Assembly (NCBI GenBank): GCA_937952975.1
Contig: CALFXX010000109.1
Location: forward strand, 1-36,090
Origin: an uncultured Alcaligenaceae bacterium
GTDB lineage: Bacteria; Pseudomonadota; Gammaproteobacteria; Burkholderiales; Burkholderiaceae_B
Direction: 5' to 3'
Length of the DNA stretch: 36,090 bases
Part shown: one piece after another, positions 1 to 5,902 of the stretch
Layout: every line of letters starts with the position of its first letter
How positions within the stretch are numbered: the stretch's first letter is position 1
Program-made: the position numbers and the translations under genes
The notes under the pieces: generated by a model
What the model was told of the DNA's origin: nothing
The model's database searches: none
What the model saw: only the letters and a program-made list of their open reading frames with translations

Positions 1-13
1 GCTCTTCCGATCT
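1..13. other. Illumina adapter remnant at left contig end
   Basis: The first 13 bases, GCTCTTCCGATCT, are the 3' end of the standard Illumina adapter. They are not genomic. The reading frame that crosses this point (replication P-like gene on the minus strand) therefore stops being real sequence at base 14. Confidence 0.95.
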
Positions 14-455
14 CGGTTTGATAGGACTCGATTTGCACGAGGCTTAACCTCTCACCCAGCTCGTGGGCGACTTTGAGCCTCTTTGCCCACCGAAGGTTGT
101 CGAGTTGTGCTTGTGCCCCGTTAGAAAAGCGTAGGGCCTCACTTACGATCTTGCGCAGTTGTTCAGCGACCAACGACTCCTCGGCCTTAGGAGCTGGCAA
201 CAACACATGCGAAACAATCGGGGCCTGTCGGCAGACCGCGCGAAACTCTTGGGCTGTCGGCGGCTTGCTGTCAGGCAGGTTGGCAAGGCCGAAGGCAATG
301 GCCTGAGGACGGTCAACAAAGCCCTTGAGGCACTCTGCCCAGTCGGCTTTCACTTTCGCGATTGGCATGCCTTCCCAGCGCCCGAGAAAGTCGCGGCCAA
401 AAGCAATGCTCAGGCGATCAAAAATTGCGTCAACCCACTTTGCTGGCAAGCTCAT
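14..455 (-). CDS. Phage replication protein P-like, partial (3' end cut by contig edge)
   Basis: An open frame starts with ATG at 455, overlaps the stop of the O-like gene by four bases (ATGA), and runs without a stop for 147 codons to the adapter junction. The N-terminus begins MSLPAKWVDAIFDRL and includes FLGRWEG, VKADWAECL and PPTAQEFRAVCRQAP. These resemble the replication P-like proteins of Burkholderiales prophages, which by analogy with lambda P would bring the host replicative helicase to an origin-bound initiator. The translational overlap with the O-like gene supports this role. The product family is recognised from memory of similar proteins, not from a search. The C-terminus is missing because the contig ends. 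Confidence 0.7.
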
Positions 456-1366
456 GCGATTCTCGCCAGATGGTTTTGCAATGGAGTGATGTCGATGACG
501 TTGTTGTGAACCACCGCGCGGGTGCCGATCGCCTCTTCGTACCTCAGCCTGGCAGAGCGTTGGTAATGCGTTTCCGTGACTGCTGCAGGGCTTGCCCTCG
601 CTCTCTGAGCCACGGCCTGCGCTTCTTGCATTTGCCCGTCAACAACGGCAACGACATAGGCAAAGCTTGCCTTTCCACGCGCCTTTGCTGCCCTTGCCGC
701 GTCGATGAACATGCCAACGTCTGCACCGGCCTCAAGCAAGGTTTTGAGTTTTGGATTTGACGGGCTCACGGCACCGATGCCTTCGCCTTTGAGGGCAAGG
801 CAGACGATTGCGGTTTGCGAGGGTCGCGGTATTTTTTCTGTGCCCCCCTCTTCCGCAGGCAGCGAGTCCTGCATCAGTGAATCCGGAATCAATGAATCCT
901 CAATCAATGAATCCTCAATCAATGAATCCTCAATCAATGAATCAGGAATCAATGAATCAGGAATCAATGAATCAGAGCGTGTTGGCACCTGCTTTTCACC
1001 GTTGGATAACGGTGATTTAACAGTTAAATCTTTAACGTCCTGATATTTAGGATATTTTTTTGACTTCTCAGTGTGATGAGGACATTGATGCTTTTCAAAG
1101 TTTATGACCTGAAGGTAACTGACACCGTTGACCACATACCTGTGGATGAAACCTAGTCGTTGCAGCACCGTTAGATAACCGTTAACGTCCAGATTTTCAC
1201 GGTACGGAAACAACTCGGCCTTTATGCGTAACGGCCGGTCTTCCAGAATCCCCTCTTTGTCGGCCAAGCACCACAACCCTACAAAGGTCAGGCTGACCAT
1301 CGGATCTTCGGTGCCAAGCAACTCATTAGTAAAGAAACTGGGTTTTATATTGCGCGCCCTTGCCAT
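452..1366 (-). CDS. Phage replication initiator, O-like (winged-helix N-terminus)
   Basis: This 304-residue protein starts MARARNIKPSFFTNELLG. It continues with FVGLWCLADKEGILEDRP and RIKAELFPY within the first 60 residues, the usual opening of phage replication proteins with an N-terminal winged-helix DNA-binding domain (about residues 1-110). Residues 132-171 are a tandem five-residue repeat (DSLIP/DSLIE), an acidic low-complexity linker. The C-terminal part (about 185-304) resembles the C-terminal region of other phage DNA replication proteins. It lies downstream of the CII-like gene, with a 39-base gap, and overlaps the P-like gene by four bases. Together these suggest a lambda-style replication module. 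In lambda O the origin lies inside the gene, so the repeat DNA could matter in cis; this is inference. Confidence 0.75.
   Translation of the reverse strand: MARARNIKPSFFTNELLGTEDPMVSLTFVGLWCLADKEGILEDRPLRIKAELFPYRENLDVNGYLTVLQRLGFIHRYVVNGVSYLQVINFEKHQCPHHTEKSKKYPKYQDVKDLTVKSPLSNGEKQVPTRSDSLIPDSLIPDSLIEDSLIEDSLIEDSLIPDSLMQDSLPAEEGGTEKIPRPSQTAIVCLALKGEGIGAVSPSNPKLKTLLEAGADVGMFIDAARAAKARGKASFAYVVAVVDGQMQEAQAVAQRARASPAAVTETHYQRSARLRYEEAIGTRAVVHNNVIDITPLQNHLARIA
854..973 (-). repeat. 15-bp tandem repeat inside the replication gene
   Basis: Eight units of 15 bases lie end to end, in frame with the O-like gene. Read on the minus strand, the unit is GATTCATTGATT followed by CCT, GAG or CCG. The first seven units (869-973) are nearly identical; the eighth (854-868) is diverged. 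Each unit encodes Asp-Ser-Leu-Ile plus Pro or Glu. Because the unit is a multiple of three, copy number could change without breaking the frame. It is not a CRISPR array: there are no spacers. Confidence 0.92.
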
Positions 1367-1405
1367 ATCAATATGCTCCTACGTCGGGCCAAGGTTTTGT
1401 TGTAC

Positions 1406-1936
1406 TCAAGCTAAAGCAGGCTGGCCTAGTCTGGACGTAGCCAGAACATTTCGGCGAAGGTTCGACAAGGCACGCATTTCTTCATCAATCTGCGCGACGA
1501 TCTGATCAGACGCAGTGGCGCTAATCACCTCATCTTTAATCGCGTCGATCAAAAGACCAGACAACTTGCCCCAAAGCGCTGTGAGCTCCATGCTCTTCGT
1601 GCATAAGCCGAAGATCTCGGTTTCCGGCTCTGCCTCATCATCAGCGCCATCGACTTCAACAGAGACCAGACCATGCCCCGAAGCCAGCGCCTTGATCCAG
1701 TCAGTCGCATCCTCTCTGTTCCTTTCCTCCATCCATTCAGTCAGTAAGTCTGCAATTTCGACACTGACCGACTCGCCCTCAAGCCCTCGCAACTTTGCAC
1801 GCAGCGTCTCTTTGTGCATCGTGCGACCACGACGATTTTGTAAAAATTGAGCGGCATCGGCTACACCACCAACTGTGTTGCGCACGCTCGTGTAAAGAAC
1901 GTCACGCCAGTCAGTTTTTTCGTATCGGCAGGTCAT
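1406..1936 (-). CDS. Phage CII-like regulator (Phage_CP76 type)
   Basis: This protein has 176 residues. The N-terminal part contains LYTSVRNTVGGVADAAQFL followed by HKETLRAKLRGLEGE and EIADLLTEWME. This matches the pattern of the phage regulatory CII family (PF06892): an LY..V....GGV.A.A start, then a helix carrying TLR.KL. The family is thought to be a DNA-binding activator like lambda CII. The start is supported by AAGGAAAC about eight bases upstream. It lies between the Cro-like and O-like genes, where lambda has cII. The 234 bases between it and the Cro-like gene (1937-2170) show no convincing gene; by analogy this stretch could hold antitermination or terminator signals, but I cannot point to one. 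Confidence 0.65.
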   Translation of the reverse strand: MTCRYEKTDWRDVLYTSVRNTVGGVADAAQFLQNRRGRTMHKETLRAKLRGLEGESVSVEIADLLTEWMEERNREDATDWIKALASGHGLVSVEVDGADDEAEPETEIFGLCTKSMELTALWGKLSGLLIDAIKDEVISATASDQIVAQIDEEMRALSNLRRNVLATSRLGQPALA

Positions 1937-2170
1937 TTTTGTTTCCTTGTTGGTAGGGTTGAATAAGGGTTTTCCGATGTAGTGTTTAGCCGTATATTTA
2001 GTGCTTAAGCTGTGACGCAGAAAACGTGTCAGCGCTCCTCTGTAATTGCACTCGGTCGGTGTTCACGACGTACACAATCGGGTCTTAGGGATTGATCTTT
2101 GGCTCAGAACAACAAGCGGTTTGCGAAGTAAGTGATTAGTCCTGGGGCAAGCGAATTGAAGAAAATGTCT

Positions 2171-2461
2171 TTACCGAACGATGGTGTGGTGCGCAGTGTG
2201 TTCGCCACACCTGTGCTTGGTGAGCTCTGGCCAGATCAGGAAGAAATCATCGGGGCGCAGTTCACTACGCGTGACCACGCCCTTTGTAACTTGCTCAAGG
2301 CCGGCACAGTTTTCAGGAGACGGTCGGCGGCCTTGGTAAGCCTTTCGCCACTGACGGATCTGAGCGTTGCTTTTGACGTCATAACCCAGCGCAACCAGCG
2401 CTTGCCTTAATTCGGAGACAGAAGGAGCCCCGTTAGAAGAAAGATATTTGTTCAAGTCCAT
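2171..2461 (-). CDS. Cro/YdaS-like phage repressor
   Basis: This is a 96-residue helix-turn-helix protein. It contains SVSELRQALVALGY, NAQIRQWRKAYQGRRPSPENC and VVTRSELRPDDFFLIWPEL, the pattern of the YdaS-type antitoxin/Cro-like family (PF15943) common in Burkholderiales phages. It diverges from the CI-like gene across a 73-base region that holds two copies of the shared palindrome. By position it is the Cro equivalent and first gene of the leftward replication operon. The predicted -10 box (TAAAAT, 2468-2473 on the minus strand) is so close to the ATG that the transcript may have almost no leader, and no clear ribosome binding site is visible. Confidence 0.8.
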   Translation of the reverse strand: MDLNKYLSSNGAPSVSELRQALVALGYDVKSNAQIRQWRKAYQGRRPSPENCAGLEQVTKGVVTRSELRPDDFFLIWPELTKHRCGEHTAHHTIVR

Positions 2462-2467
2462 CTTTTT

Positions 2468-2497
2468 ATTTTAATAGCTTTTGCTACTACTATGCAA
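2468..2497 (-). promoter_or_regulatory. Predicted leftward early promoter (PR-like) with operator in its spacer
   Basis: On the minus strand TTGCAT (2492-2497) and TAAAAT (2468-2473) are 18 bases apart. The -10 box matches five of six consensus bases; the -35 box matches three. The spacer contains the whole operator copy 2474-2487. The predicted transcription start falls at or within a few bases of the cro-like ATG. A second possible pair on the same strand, TTGATG and CATAGT (-10 at 2489-2494), would start a little earlier. Confidence 0.5.
2474..2487. promoter_or_regulatory. Phage operator copy 1 (right pair, cro-proximal)
   Basis: The sequence is ATAGCTTTTGCTAC, with arms TAGC and GCTA around TTTT. 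It is one of four copies of a palindrome found only in the two early control regions. Its centre is 23 bases from copy 2, about two helical turns, so dimers could bind on the same face. Confidence 0.75.
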
Positions 2498-2510
2498 GAG
2501 CGTTTGCTAC
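2497..2510. promoter_or_regulatory. Phage operator copy 2 (right pair, cI-proximal)
   Basis: The sequence is AGAGCGTTTGCTAC. The right arm GCTAC matches the other copies exactly; the left arm has one mismatch (AGAGC for GTAGC). It abuts the -35 box of the predicted cro promoter and would also cover the start region of a rightward promoter for the CI-like gene. Confidence 0.7.
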
Positions 2511-2534
2511 CACATCAAATGTTACGGTTTGTAA

Positions 2535-2957
2535 ATGAACGAAATCAACATGACTGAATATCGAGTTCAGCGCCTGAAAGATGCGATCGACCATATTTCC
2601 AAGGGAAATAAGTCTGACTTCGGGCGCAAGCTCGATATGAGAGATGGTGCGTTTATTAGGCAGATGCTTGCCGGGACACGTCCGATCACCGAGAAAACGA
2701 TTCGTTCAATCGAAGCCTTTCACGGGATGGAGGATTGGTTTGCACCGCCTGCTAAACAAAAGCAGAAAGTTGGCACGGCCAACAAAAATGCTCAGGAAGC
2801 AGGCACAGACTGGCCTTTCAAACGACTGTCGTTAGAACGCGTGTCGCGACTGGATAAGGACTGTTTGAAGGCAGTCGAAAATCGCCTGATAGAACTCGTT
2901 GATGTTTTGCTAGGCGATCAGCCCAGCCAGAGTACTGCGTCAAAGTCCTCCAAGTAA
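2535..2957 (+). CDS. CI-like phage repressor without a peptidase domain
   Basis: This protein has 140 residues. The N-terminal half (YRVQRLKDAIDHI, SDFGRKLDMRDGAFIRQML, ITEKTIRSIEAFHGM) looks like a helix-turn-helix repressor domain. The C-terminal part has WPFKRLSLERVSRLD and a leucine-rich helix instead of a LexA/S24 peptidase fold. It would therefore lack RecA-stimulated self-cleavage, and induction of the prophage may use another trigger. It is transcribed away from the Cro-like gene over the operator pair, which makes it the likely maintenance repressor. There is no strong ribosome binding site. Family assignment is by sequence pattern and position. Confidence 0.7.
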   Translation: MNEINMTEYRVQRLKDAIDHISKGNKSDFGRKLDMRDGAFIRQMLAGTRPITEKTIRSIEAFHGMEDWFAPPAKQKQKVGTANKNAQEAGTDWPFKRLSLERVSRLDKDCLKAVENRLIELVDVLLGDQPSQSTASKSSK

Positions 2958-2980
2958 CTTTTTAAAAATAGCGCTGAGTC

Positions 2981-3007
2981 GTGCGGCCACAATCACGTGG
3001 CACGCAC
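2981..3007. terminator. Hairpin between convergent repressor and toxin genes
   Basis: GTGCGGCCAC (2981-2990) pairs with GTGGCACGCAC (2997-3007) around a six-base loop, with one bulged base. It lies between the convergent CI-like gene and toxin gene, where a terminator is expected. It has no following T-run on either strand, so it may act only as a weak or factor-dependent terminator. Confidence 0.35.
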
Positions 3008-3043
3008 TTACTAAGCTTACTTGTCAGAGTGGCCTAAGCTCAC

Positions 3044-3454
3044 TCAGGCTTTCGCCGCACGGTAGGCTGCCTGAACGGCCGGCACTAGCGAGGCGTGCAA
3101 AATACCCAGATTCGGTATCTGCCCCTGGGGTGCTGCGGGTGGTACCGAGAACCAGTCCGTGTTGTAAGGCAGATCGATCGCTTGCTTCAAATTGAACTTG
3201 GTGTCGTAGCTCAACCCGGCTGTTTGATAAGCCGTCGGATTACGTTCACGCAAAATCGAAAACTCACCACTATAAAGAGTGGTGGTCCGCTGGCTCGTAC
3301 CGTACGCAACGTTCACGTGAAACTGCGGCGCATCGTCATCAAATACTTTGAGAATAAGTGCAGGTCGTGGCTTTGGTCGAGGATTGATATTGTCAGGAAA
3401 ATGGCACCATACGATTTCACCGGCCGTTGGCTCTGGCCACCAAGCCACCGTCAT
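3044..3454 (-). CDS. PemK/MazF-like toxin
   Basis: This protein has 136 residues. It starts with WWPEPTAGEIVWCHFPD and continues with PRPALILKVFDD, the characteristic opening of the PemK/MazF/CcdB-like barrel: a Gly-Glu/Asp-Ile-Val strand and then an (R)PALIL strand. Toxins of this fold usually cut RNA. The ATG overlaps the stop of the upstream antitoxin gene by four bases (3451-3454), which indicates translational coupling in the usual antitoxin-then-toxin order. It sits inside the prophage between the two repressor-controlled regions but has its own promoter. It could serve prophage maintenance or exclusion of other phages; the target is unknown. Confidence 0.75.
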   Translation of the reverse strand: MTVAWWPEPTAGEIVWCHFPDNINPRPKPRPALILKVFDDDAPQFHVNVAYGTSQRTTTLYSGEFSILRERNPTAYQTAGLSYDTKFNLKQAIDLPYNTDWFSVPPAAPQGQIPNLGILHASLVPAVQAAYRAAKA

Positions 3455-3738
3455 GCAGCCTCGCTGTCAAACAGGCTTGAGCGTACCGAACGCTTAACGC
3501 CTTGCGGAGCACGCTTTTTGATTTGGCGAAGCTGAACGACTGTCAATGGACCATCATCGGCTTCGTACTGAGGCAGCATTTTTACCGCAAGCTCATGCAA
3601 CGCCCTATGGATCGCCTGTGTCTCATCAACGCCAAGTTGTTCGGCCAGGCGTTTAGCTGTTTCACGTGTAATGCCTGTGGCGCTATCTATGCTGCGATAG
3701 CGAAAGGCGATTTGATTGGTCATGGCTCTTGCTGTCAT
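3451..3738 (-). CDS. Antitoxin partner of the PemK-like toxin
   Basis: This protein has 95 residues from the ATG at 3738 (MTARAMTNQIAFRYR). The frame is open up to an ATG at 3774. I prefer 3738 because GTGAGG lies at the right distance upstream, and because the predicted promoter -10 box (3764-3769) is downstream of the longer start. Residues such as GITRETAKRLAEQLGVDETQAI suggest a DNA-binding ribbon-helix-helix or similar domain at the N-terminus. The basic, probably flexible C-terminus (IKKRAPQGVKRSVRSS) would wrap the toxin. The gene is followed by the toxin with a four-base overlap. It probably represses its own promoter through the palindrome at 3755-3771. Confidence 0.7.
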   Translation of the reverse strand: MTARAMTNQIAFRYRSIDSATGITRETAKRLAEQLGVDETQAIHRALHELAVKMLPQYEADDGPLTVVQLRQIKKRAPQGVKRSVRSSLFDSEAA

Positions 3739-3754
3739 AGGATCCTCACTTTTA

Positions 3755-3792
3755 GATATCTTTAAGATATCCATTTACTTTGCATCTGTCAA
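3755..3792 (-). promoter_or_regulatory. Toxin-antitoxin promoter with overlapping palindromic operator
   Basis: On the minus strand a perfect -35 box TTGACA (3787-3792) is 17 bases from TATCTT (3764-3769). The -10 box lies inside a perfect 17-base palindrome, GATATCTTTAAGATATC (3755-3771). Binding there would block RNA polymerase, which fits autorepression by the antitoxin or the complex. The predicted leader is about 19 bases and contains the GAGG ribosome binding site for the ATG at 3738. Confidence 0.75.
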
Positions 3793-3833
3793 GTAGCCGT
3801 GGATAAATTCATCCAGTCTTGTACCGTTTAATA

Positions 3834-3847
3834 GTAGCGTTTGCTAT
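3834..3847. promoter_or_regulatory. Phage operator copy 3 (left pair, distal)
   Basis: The sequence is GTAGCGTTTGCTAT, arms GTAGC and GCTAT around GTTT. It is upstream of the -35 box of the recT-operon promoter, mirroring the place of copy 2 relative to the cro promoter. Its centre is 25 bases from copy 4. Confidence 0.75.
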
Positions 3848-3851
3848 CGTA

Positions 3852-3880
3852 TTGAAAGGTAGCTTTTGCTACTATTTAAT
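3852..3880 (+). promoter_or_regulatory. Predicted rightward early promoter (PL-like) with operator in its spacer
   Basis: TTGAAA (3852-3857) and TTTAAT (3875-3880) are 17 bases apart and each matches five of six consensus bases. The spacer holds the perfect operator copy 4 (3859-3872). Transcription would start near 3887, just before the small membrane protein, RecT, exonuclease, Xis and integrase genes. The layout is the same as at the cro promoter. Confidence 0.7.
3859..3872. promoter_or_regulatory. Phage operator copy 4 (left pair, perfect palindrome)
   Basis: The sequence GTAGCTTTTGCTAC has two perfect five-base arms around TTTT and is the best copy of the four. It lies between the -35 and -10 boxes, so occupancy would block polymerase. 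Confidence 0.8.
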
Positions 3881-3904
3881 TTCAACATTAGGCGAAGGAA
3901 AAAG

Positions 3905-4099
3905 ATGAACGATTTCAACGGCGAAGTGCAAACCAACTTTACGCGTTGGCCTTTACTCTCTGACGGATGGCACAAAGCGAGTGGCTCTTACCGCAAAGGT
4001 TCCGAGTCCATTCCACCAAAGGCTTGGGTGTATGTATGCCTGTTCGGCACTCTCAGCCTCTCAGTTCTATTTACTGCCTCGGCCTTGGAGTTTGTCTGA
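3905..4099 (+). CDS. Small phage membrane protein of unknown function
   Basis: This 64-residue protein starts at the ATG at 3905, which has GAAGGA upstream; an earlier in-frame ATG at 3866 would lie upstream of the predicted transcription start. The C-terminal third (WVYVCLFGTLSLSVLFTASAL) is a single hydrophobic segment, and the N-terminal 40 residues are polar. It is the first gene of the operon that leads to RecT. Small membrane proteins at this position in phages can be exclusion or host-takeover factors, but nothing here shows the function. Confidence 0.55.
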   Translation: MNDFNGEVQTNFTRWPLLSDGWHKASGSYRKGSESIPPKAWVYVCLFGTLSLSVLFTASALEFV

Positions 4100-4194
4100 T
4101 GCGAAGAAAAACTTCAAAGCAAAGAGCGAACCCCGCATCGGGCTCCGCACGTGCGGCATTGCTAACGACCTCCCTACCCACTCAGGAAAAAAGA

Positions 4195-4929
4195 ATGAAT
4201 GCAGTCGTCACCTTTAACGAAATGGAAAGCATGGCCGGCCACATCGTTCGGTCAAAACTCTTTGGTGCAAAAGACGAGTCCCAAGCCATGAGCTTGATGC
4301 TGCTTGCGCAGGCAGAGGGTATGCACCCAATGGCAGCGATTCAGGATTTCGACATCGTCCAAGGTCGCCCTGCCCGCAAAACCCATTCAATCCTCGCGCG
4401 CTTTCAGTCAGCGGGTGGCTCTGTCATTTGGGAAGAAGTCAACGGCCAGCGTGCTTGCGGAGTGTTCAGCCACAAGCAAGGAGGATCACTGCGCGTCCAG
4501 TGGACGTTTGAACAAGCTAAACGCGTTGGCTTGACCGGAAAAGACAACTGGAAGAATTACCCACAGGCCATGCTGCGCGCCCGTTGCATCGCAGAAGGAA
4601 TCCGAGCGGTGTTTCCTGGTGCGATTGGCGGCATGCTTTCCGTTGAAGAAGCGCAGGACATTGTCATCGCACCACCAAAAGATATGGGCATGGTCACGCC
4701 CACTGACAACAACAACCTGCGCACTCATTGGCTTAGCGCTGTCTCAAAGGCTCAAACACTAGACGCACTTGAATCAGTCTGGAAGCTTGGTCTTGTTGAG
4801 CTGAAGCAAGCCGCGGACACTGACCTGCATGCCGCCTTCAAAGCCGCAGTGCTTGAGCGCAAGGCGACACTCAAAAGTCTGATCATCACGGTTAACGAAG
4901 ACGGCACGATCGAGGGGGCTGCGCTTTGA
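4195..4929 (+). CDS. recT: RecT-like phage single-strand annealing protein
   Basis: This protein has 244 residues. The start at 4195 is chosen because AGGAAAAAAGA precedes it; the frame is open further upstream without a better site. The family pattern is visible: LMLLAQAEGMHPMAAIQDFDIVQGRP in pieces around residues 35-60, then GLTGKDNWKNYPQAMLRAR (about 112-130) and IAEGIRAVFPGAIGGM (about 132-147) ending in EEAQDI. These are hallmarks of RecT-type recombinases (PF03837) in proteobacterial phages, which anneal complementary single strands during recombination. It overlaps the exonuclease gene by four bases; recombinase plus exonuclease forms a Red-like system. Confidence 0.75.
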   Translation: MNAVVTFNEMESMAGHIVRSKLFGAKDESQAMSLMLLAQAEGMHPMAAIQDFDIVQGRPARKTHSILARFQSAGGSVIWEEVNGQRACGVFSHKQGGSLRVQWTFEQAKRVGLTGKDNWKNYPQAMLRARCIAEGIRAVFPGAIGGMLSVEEAQDIVIAPPKDMGMVTPTDNNNLRTHWLSAVSKAQTLDALESVWKLGLVELKQAADTDLHAAFKAAVLERKATLKSLIITVNEDGTIEGAAL

Positions 4930-5573
4930 AATTAATTGTTTGTCAGCAGGGAACACCAGAATGGTTTCAAGCACGCGCAGGAAAGATTACCGCCTCAATG
5001 TTCAGCACGGCTTGCGATTATCTGAAACCAACGAAGTCAGAGCCAGGTTTGCGACCTAGTCAGAAAAATCTCGACTATGCCTATCGGGTTGCTGTCGAAC
5101 AAATTTATGGCCAAACAACTGAAGACACTTACGTAACTTGGGAGATGCGCCGAGGCACCGAGCTAGAACCTCGTGCGCGCATTGCTTATGAAATAGTCAC
5201 CGGCAATCTGGCCGAAGAGTCTGGCATCGTAACCACCGACGATGAATTATTTGCCTACTCTACTGACGGTCTTGTGGATGAGGACGGTCTGATTGAAATC
5301 AAAAGCCCGAACTCAGCTCGAAAGATTGTTGAGATGTGGACTACTGGCGATCTGTCGGAGTACGTGCATCAACTCCAAGGTGGTCTTTGGTTAACCGGCC
5401 GCAAGTGGCTCGACTTCATCATGTATGCACCTCAACTCGAAAGCGTTAGCAAAGACCTCTTTATCAAACGCATCGAACGTGATGAAGAGTTCATCGCCAC
5501 GATGGAGCAACAGCTTTGGGATTTTGCCAAACGTGTTCAATCGCACGTGGCCATGCTTAAGGAGGCTGCGTGA
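4926..5573 (+). CDS. YqaJ/lambda-type exonuclease
   Basis: This protein has 215 residues and starts with TTG at 4926, overlapping the recT stop; GAGGGGG upstream supports this start. The PD-(D/E)xK nuclease core is visible: RGTELEPRARIAYE near residues 77-89, Asp114 in STDGL, and the Glu124-Ile-Lys126 triad end in IEIKSP. The C-terminal helix region has HQLQGGLWLTGRKW, typical of YqaJ viral recombinase proteins (PF09588). Such enzymes resect double-strand ends 5' to 3' and hand the single strand to RecT. The overlapped gene order supports co-production with RecT, so this is a Red-like recombination pair. Confidence 0.88.
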   Translation: MKLIVCQQGTPEWFQARAGKITASMFSTACDYLKPTKSEPGLRPSQKNLDYAYRVAVEQIYGQTTEDTYVTWEMRRGTELEPRARIAYEIVTGNLAEESGIVTTDDELFAYSTDGLVDEDGLIEIKSPNSARKIVEMWTTGDLSEYVHQLQGGLWLTGRKWLDFIMYAPQLESVSKDLFIKRIERDEEFIATMEQQLWDFAKRVQSHVAMLKEAA

Positions 5574-5902
5574 CAGAGACCGCTCTTACCCTTCAACAAG
5601 CTGCCAACACGTTAAGCCTTTCGTACAGCACGATCTTTAGCAAACGCCATGCAATTGGCTTCAGACTGCCCGGCTCAAGAGTCTGGCGCGTCTGGCCAAG
5701 CAAACTTGCAGAATTAACCCAACCACGTAATAATCGCCAGCGACTATCTCTCAGGATCGTCGGAGAAGCACAATGTCAATCTTCAAACATCCTGAGTCCG
5801 GTTTTTGGTGGCTCGATTTCCGCACACCAGACGGCAAACGAATTAGACGCACTACTCAAACGAAAGACAGGAAATCAGCGCAGGAGTATCACGACAGGCT
5901 AA
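5570..5902 (+). CDS. Excisionase-like helix-turn-helix protein
   Basis: This protein has 110 residues and starts with GTG at 5570, overlapping the exonuclease stop by four bases; AAGGAGG precedes it. The N-terminal part (LTLQQAANTLSLSYSTIFSK, then FRLPGSRVWRVWPSKL) fits a winged-helix DNA-binding fold such as excisionase or MerR-like proteins. It lies directly before the integrase, as xis often does. The last 43 codons overlap the integrase in another frame, and the sequence after about residue 65 is low in recognisable pattern. The role as recombination directionality factor is inferred from position. Confidence 0.6.
   Translation: MTETALTLQQAANTLSLSYSTIFSKRHAIGFRLPGSRVWRVWPSKLAELTQPRNNRQRLSLRIVGEAQCQSSNILSPVFGGSISAHQTANELDALLKRKTGNQRRSITTG

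Noticed and set aside
854..973. Possible CRISPR array
   Set aside because: The units are directly joined with no unique spacers, and they keep one reading frame inside a gene.
705..1043. Plus-strand frames with Ser-Ile-Asn-Glu-Ser repeats
   Set aside because: They are antisense images of the 15-base tandem repeat in the replication gene on the minus strand, with no ribosome site or family pattern.
2132..2410. Plus-strand frame opposite the Cro-like gene
   Set aside because: It is a shadow of the minus-strand gene, which has clear family motifs.
3739..3774. Longer antitoxin N-terminus from the ATG at 3774
   Set aside because: It would start upstream of the predicted -10 box and inside the operator, and lacks a ribosome site; the ATG at 3738 has GAGG.
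3967..4194. Longer RecT N-terminus
   Set aside because: The upstream residues overlap the small membrane protein in another frame and do not look like RecT; a good ribosome site precedes 4195.
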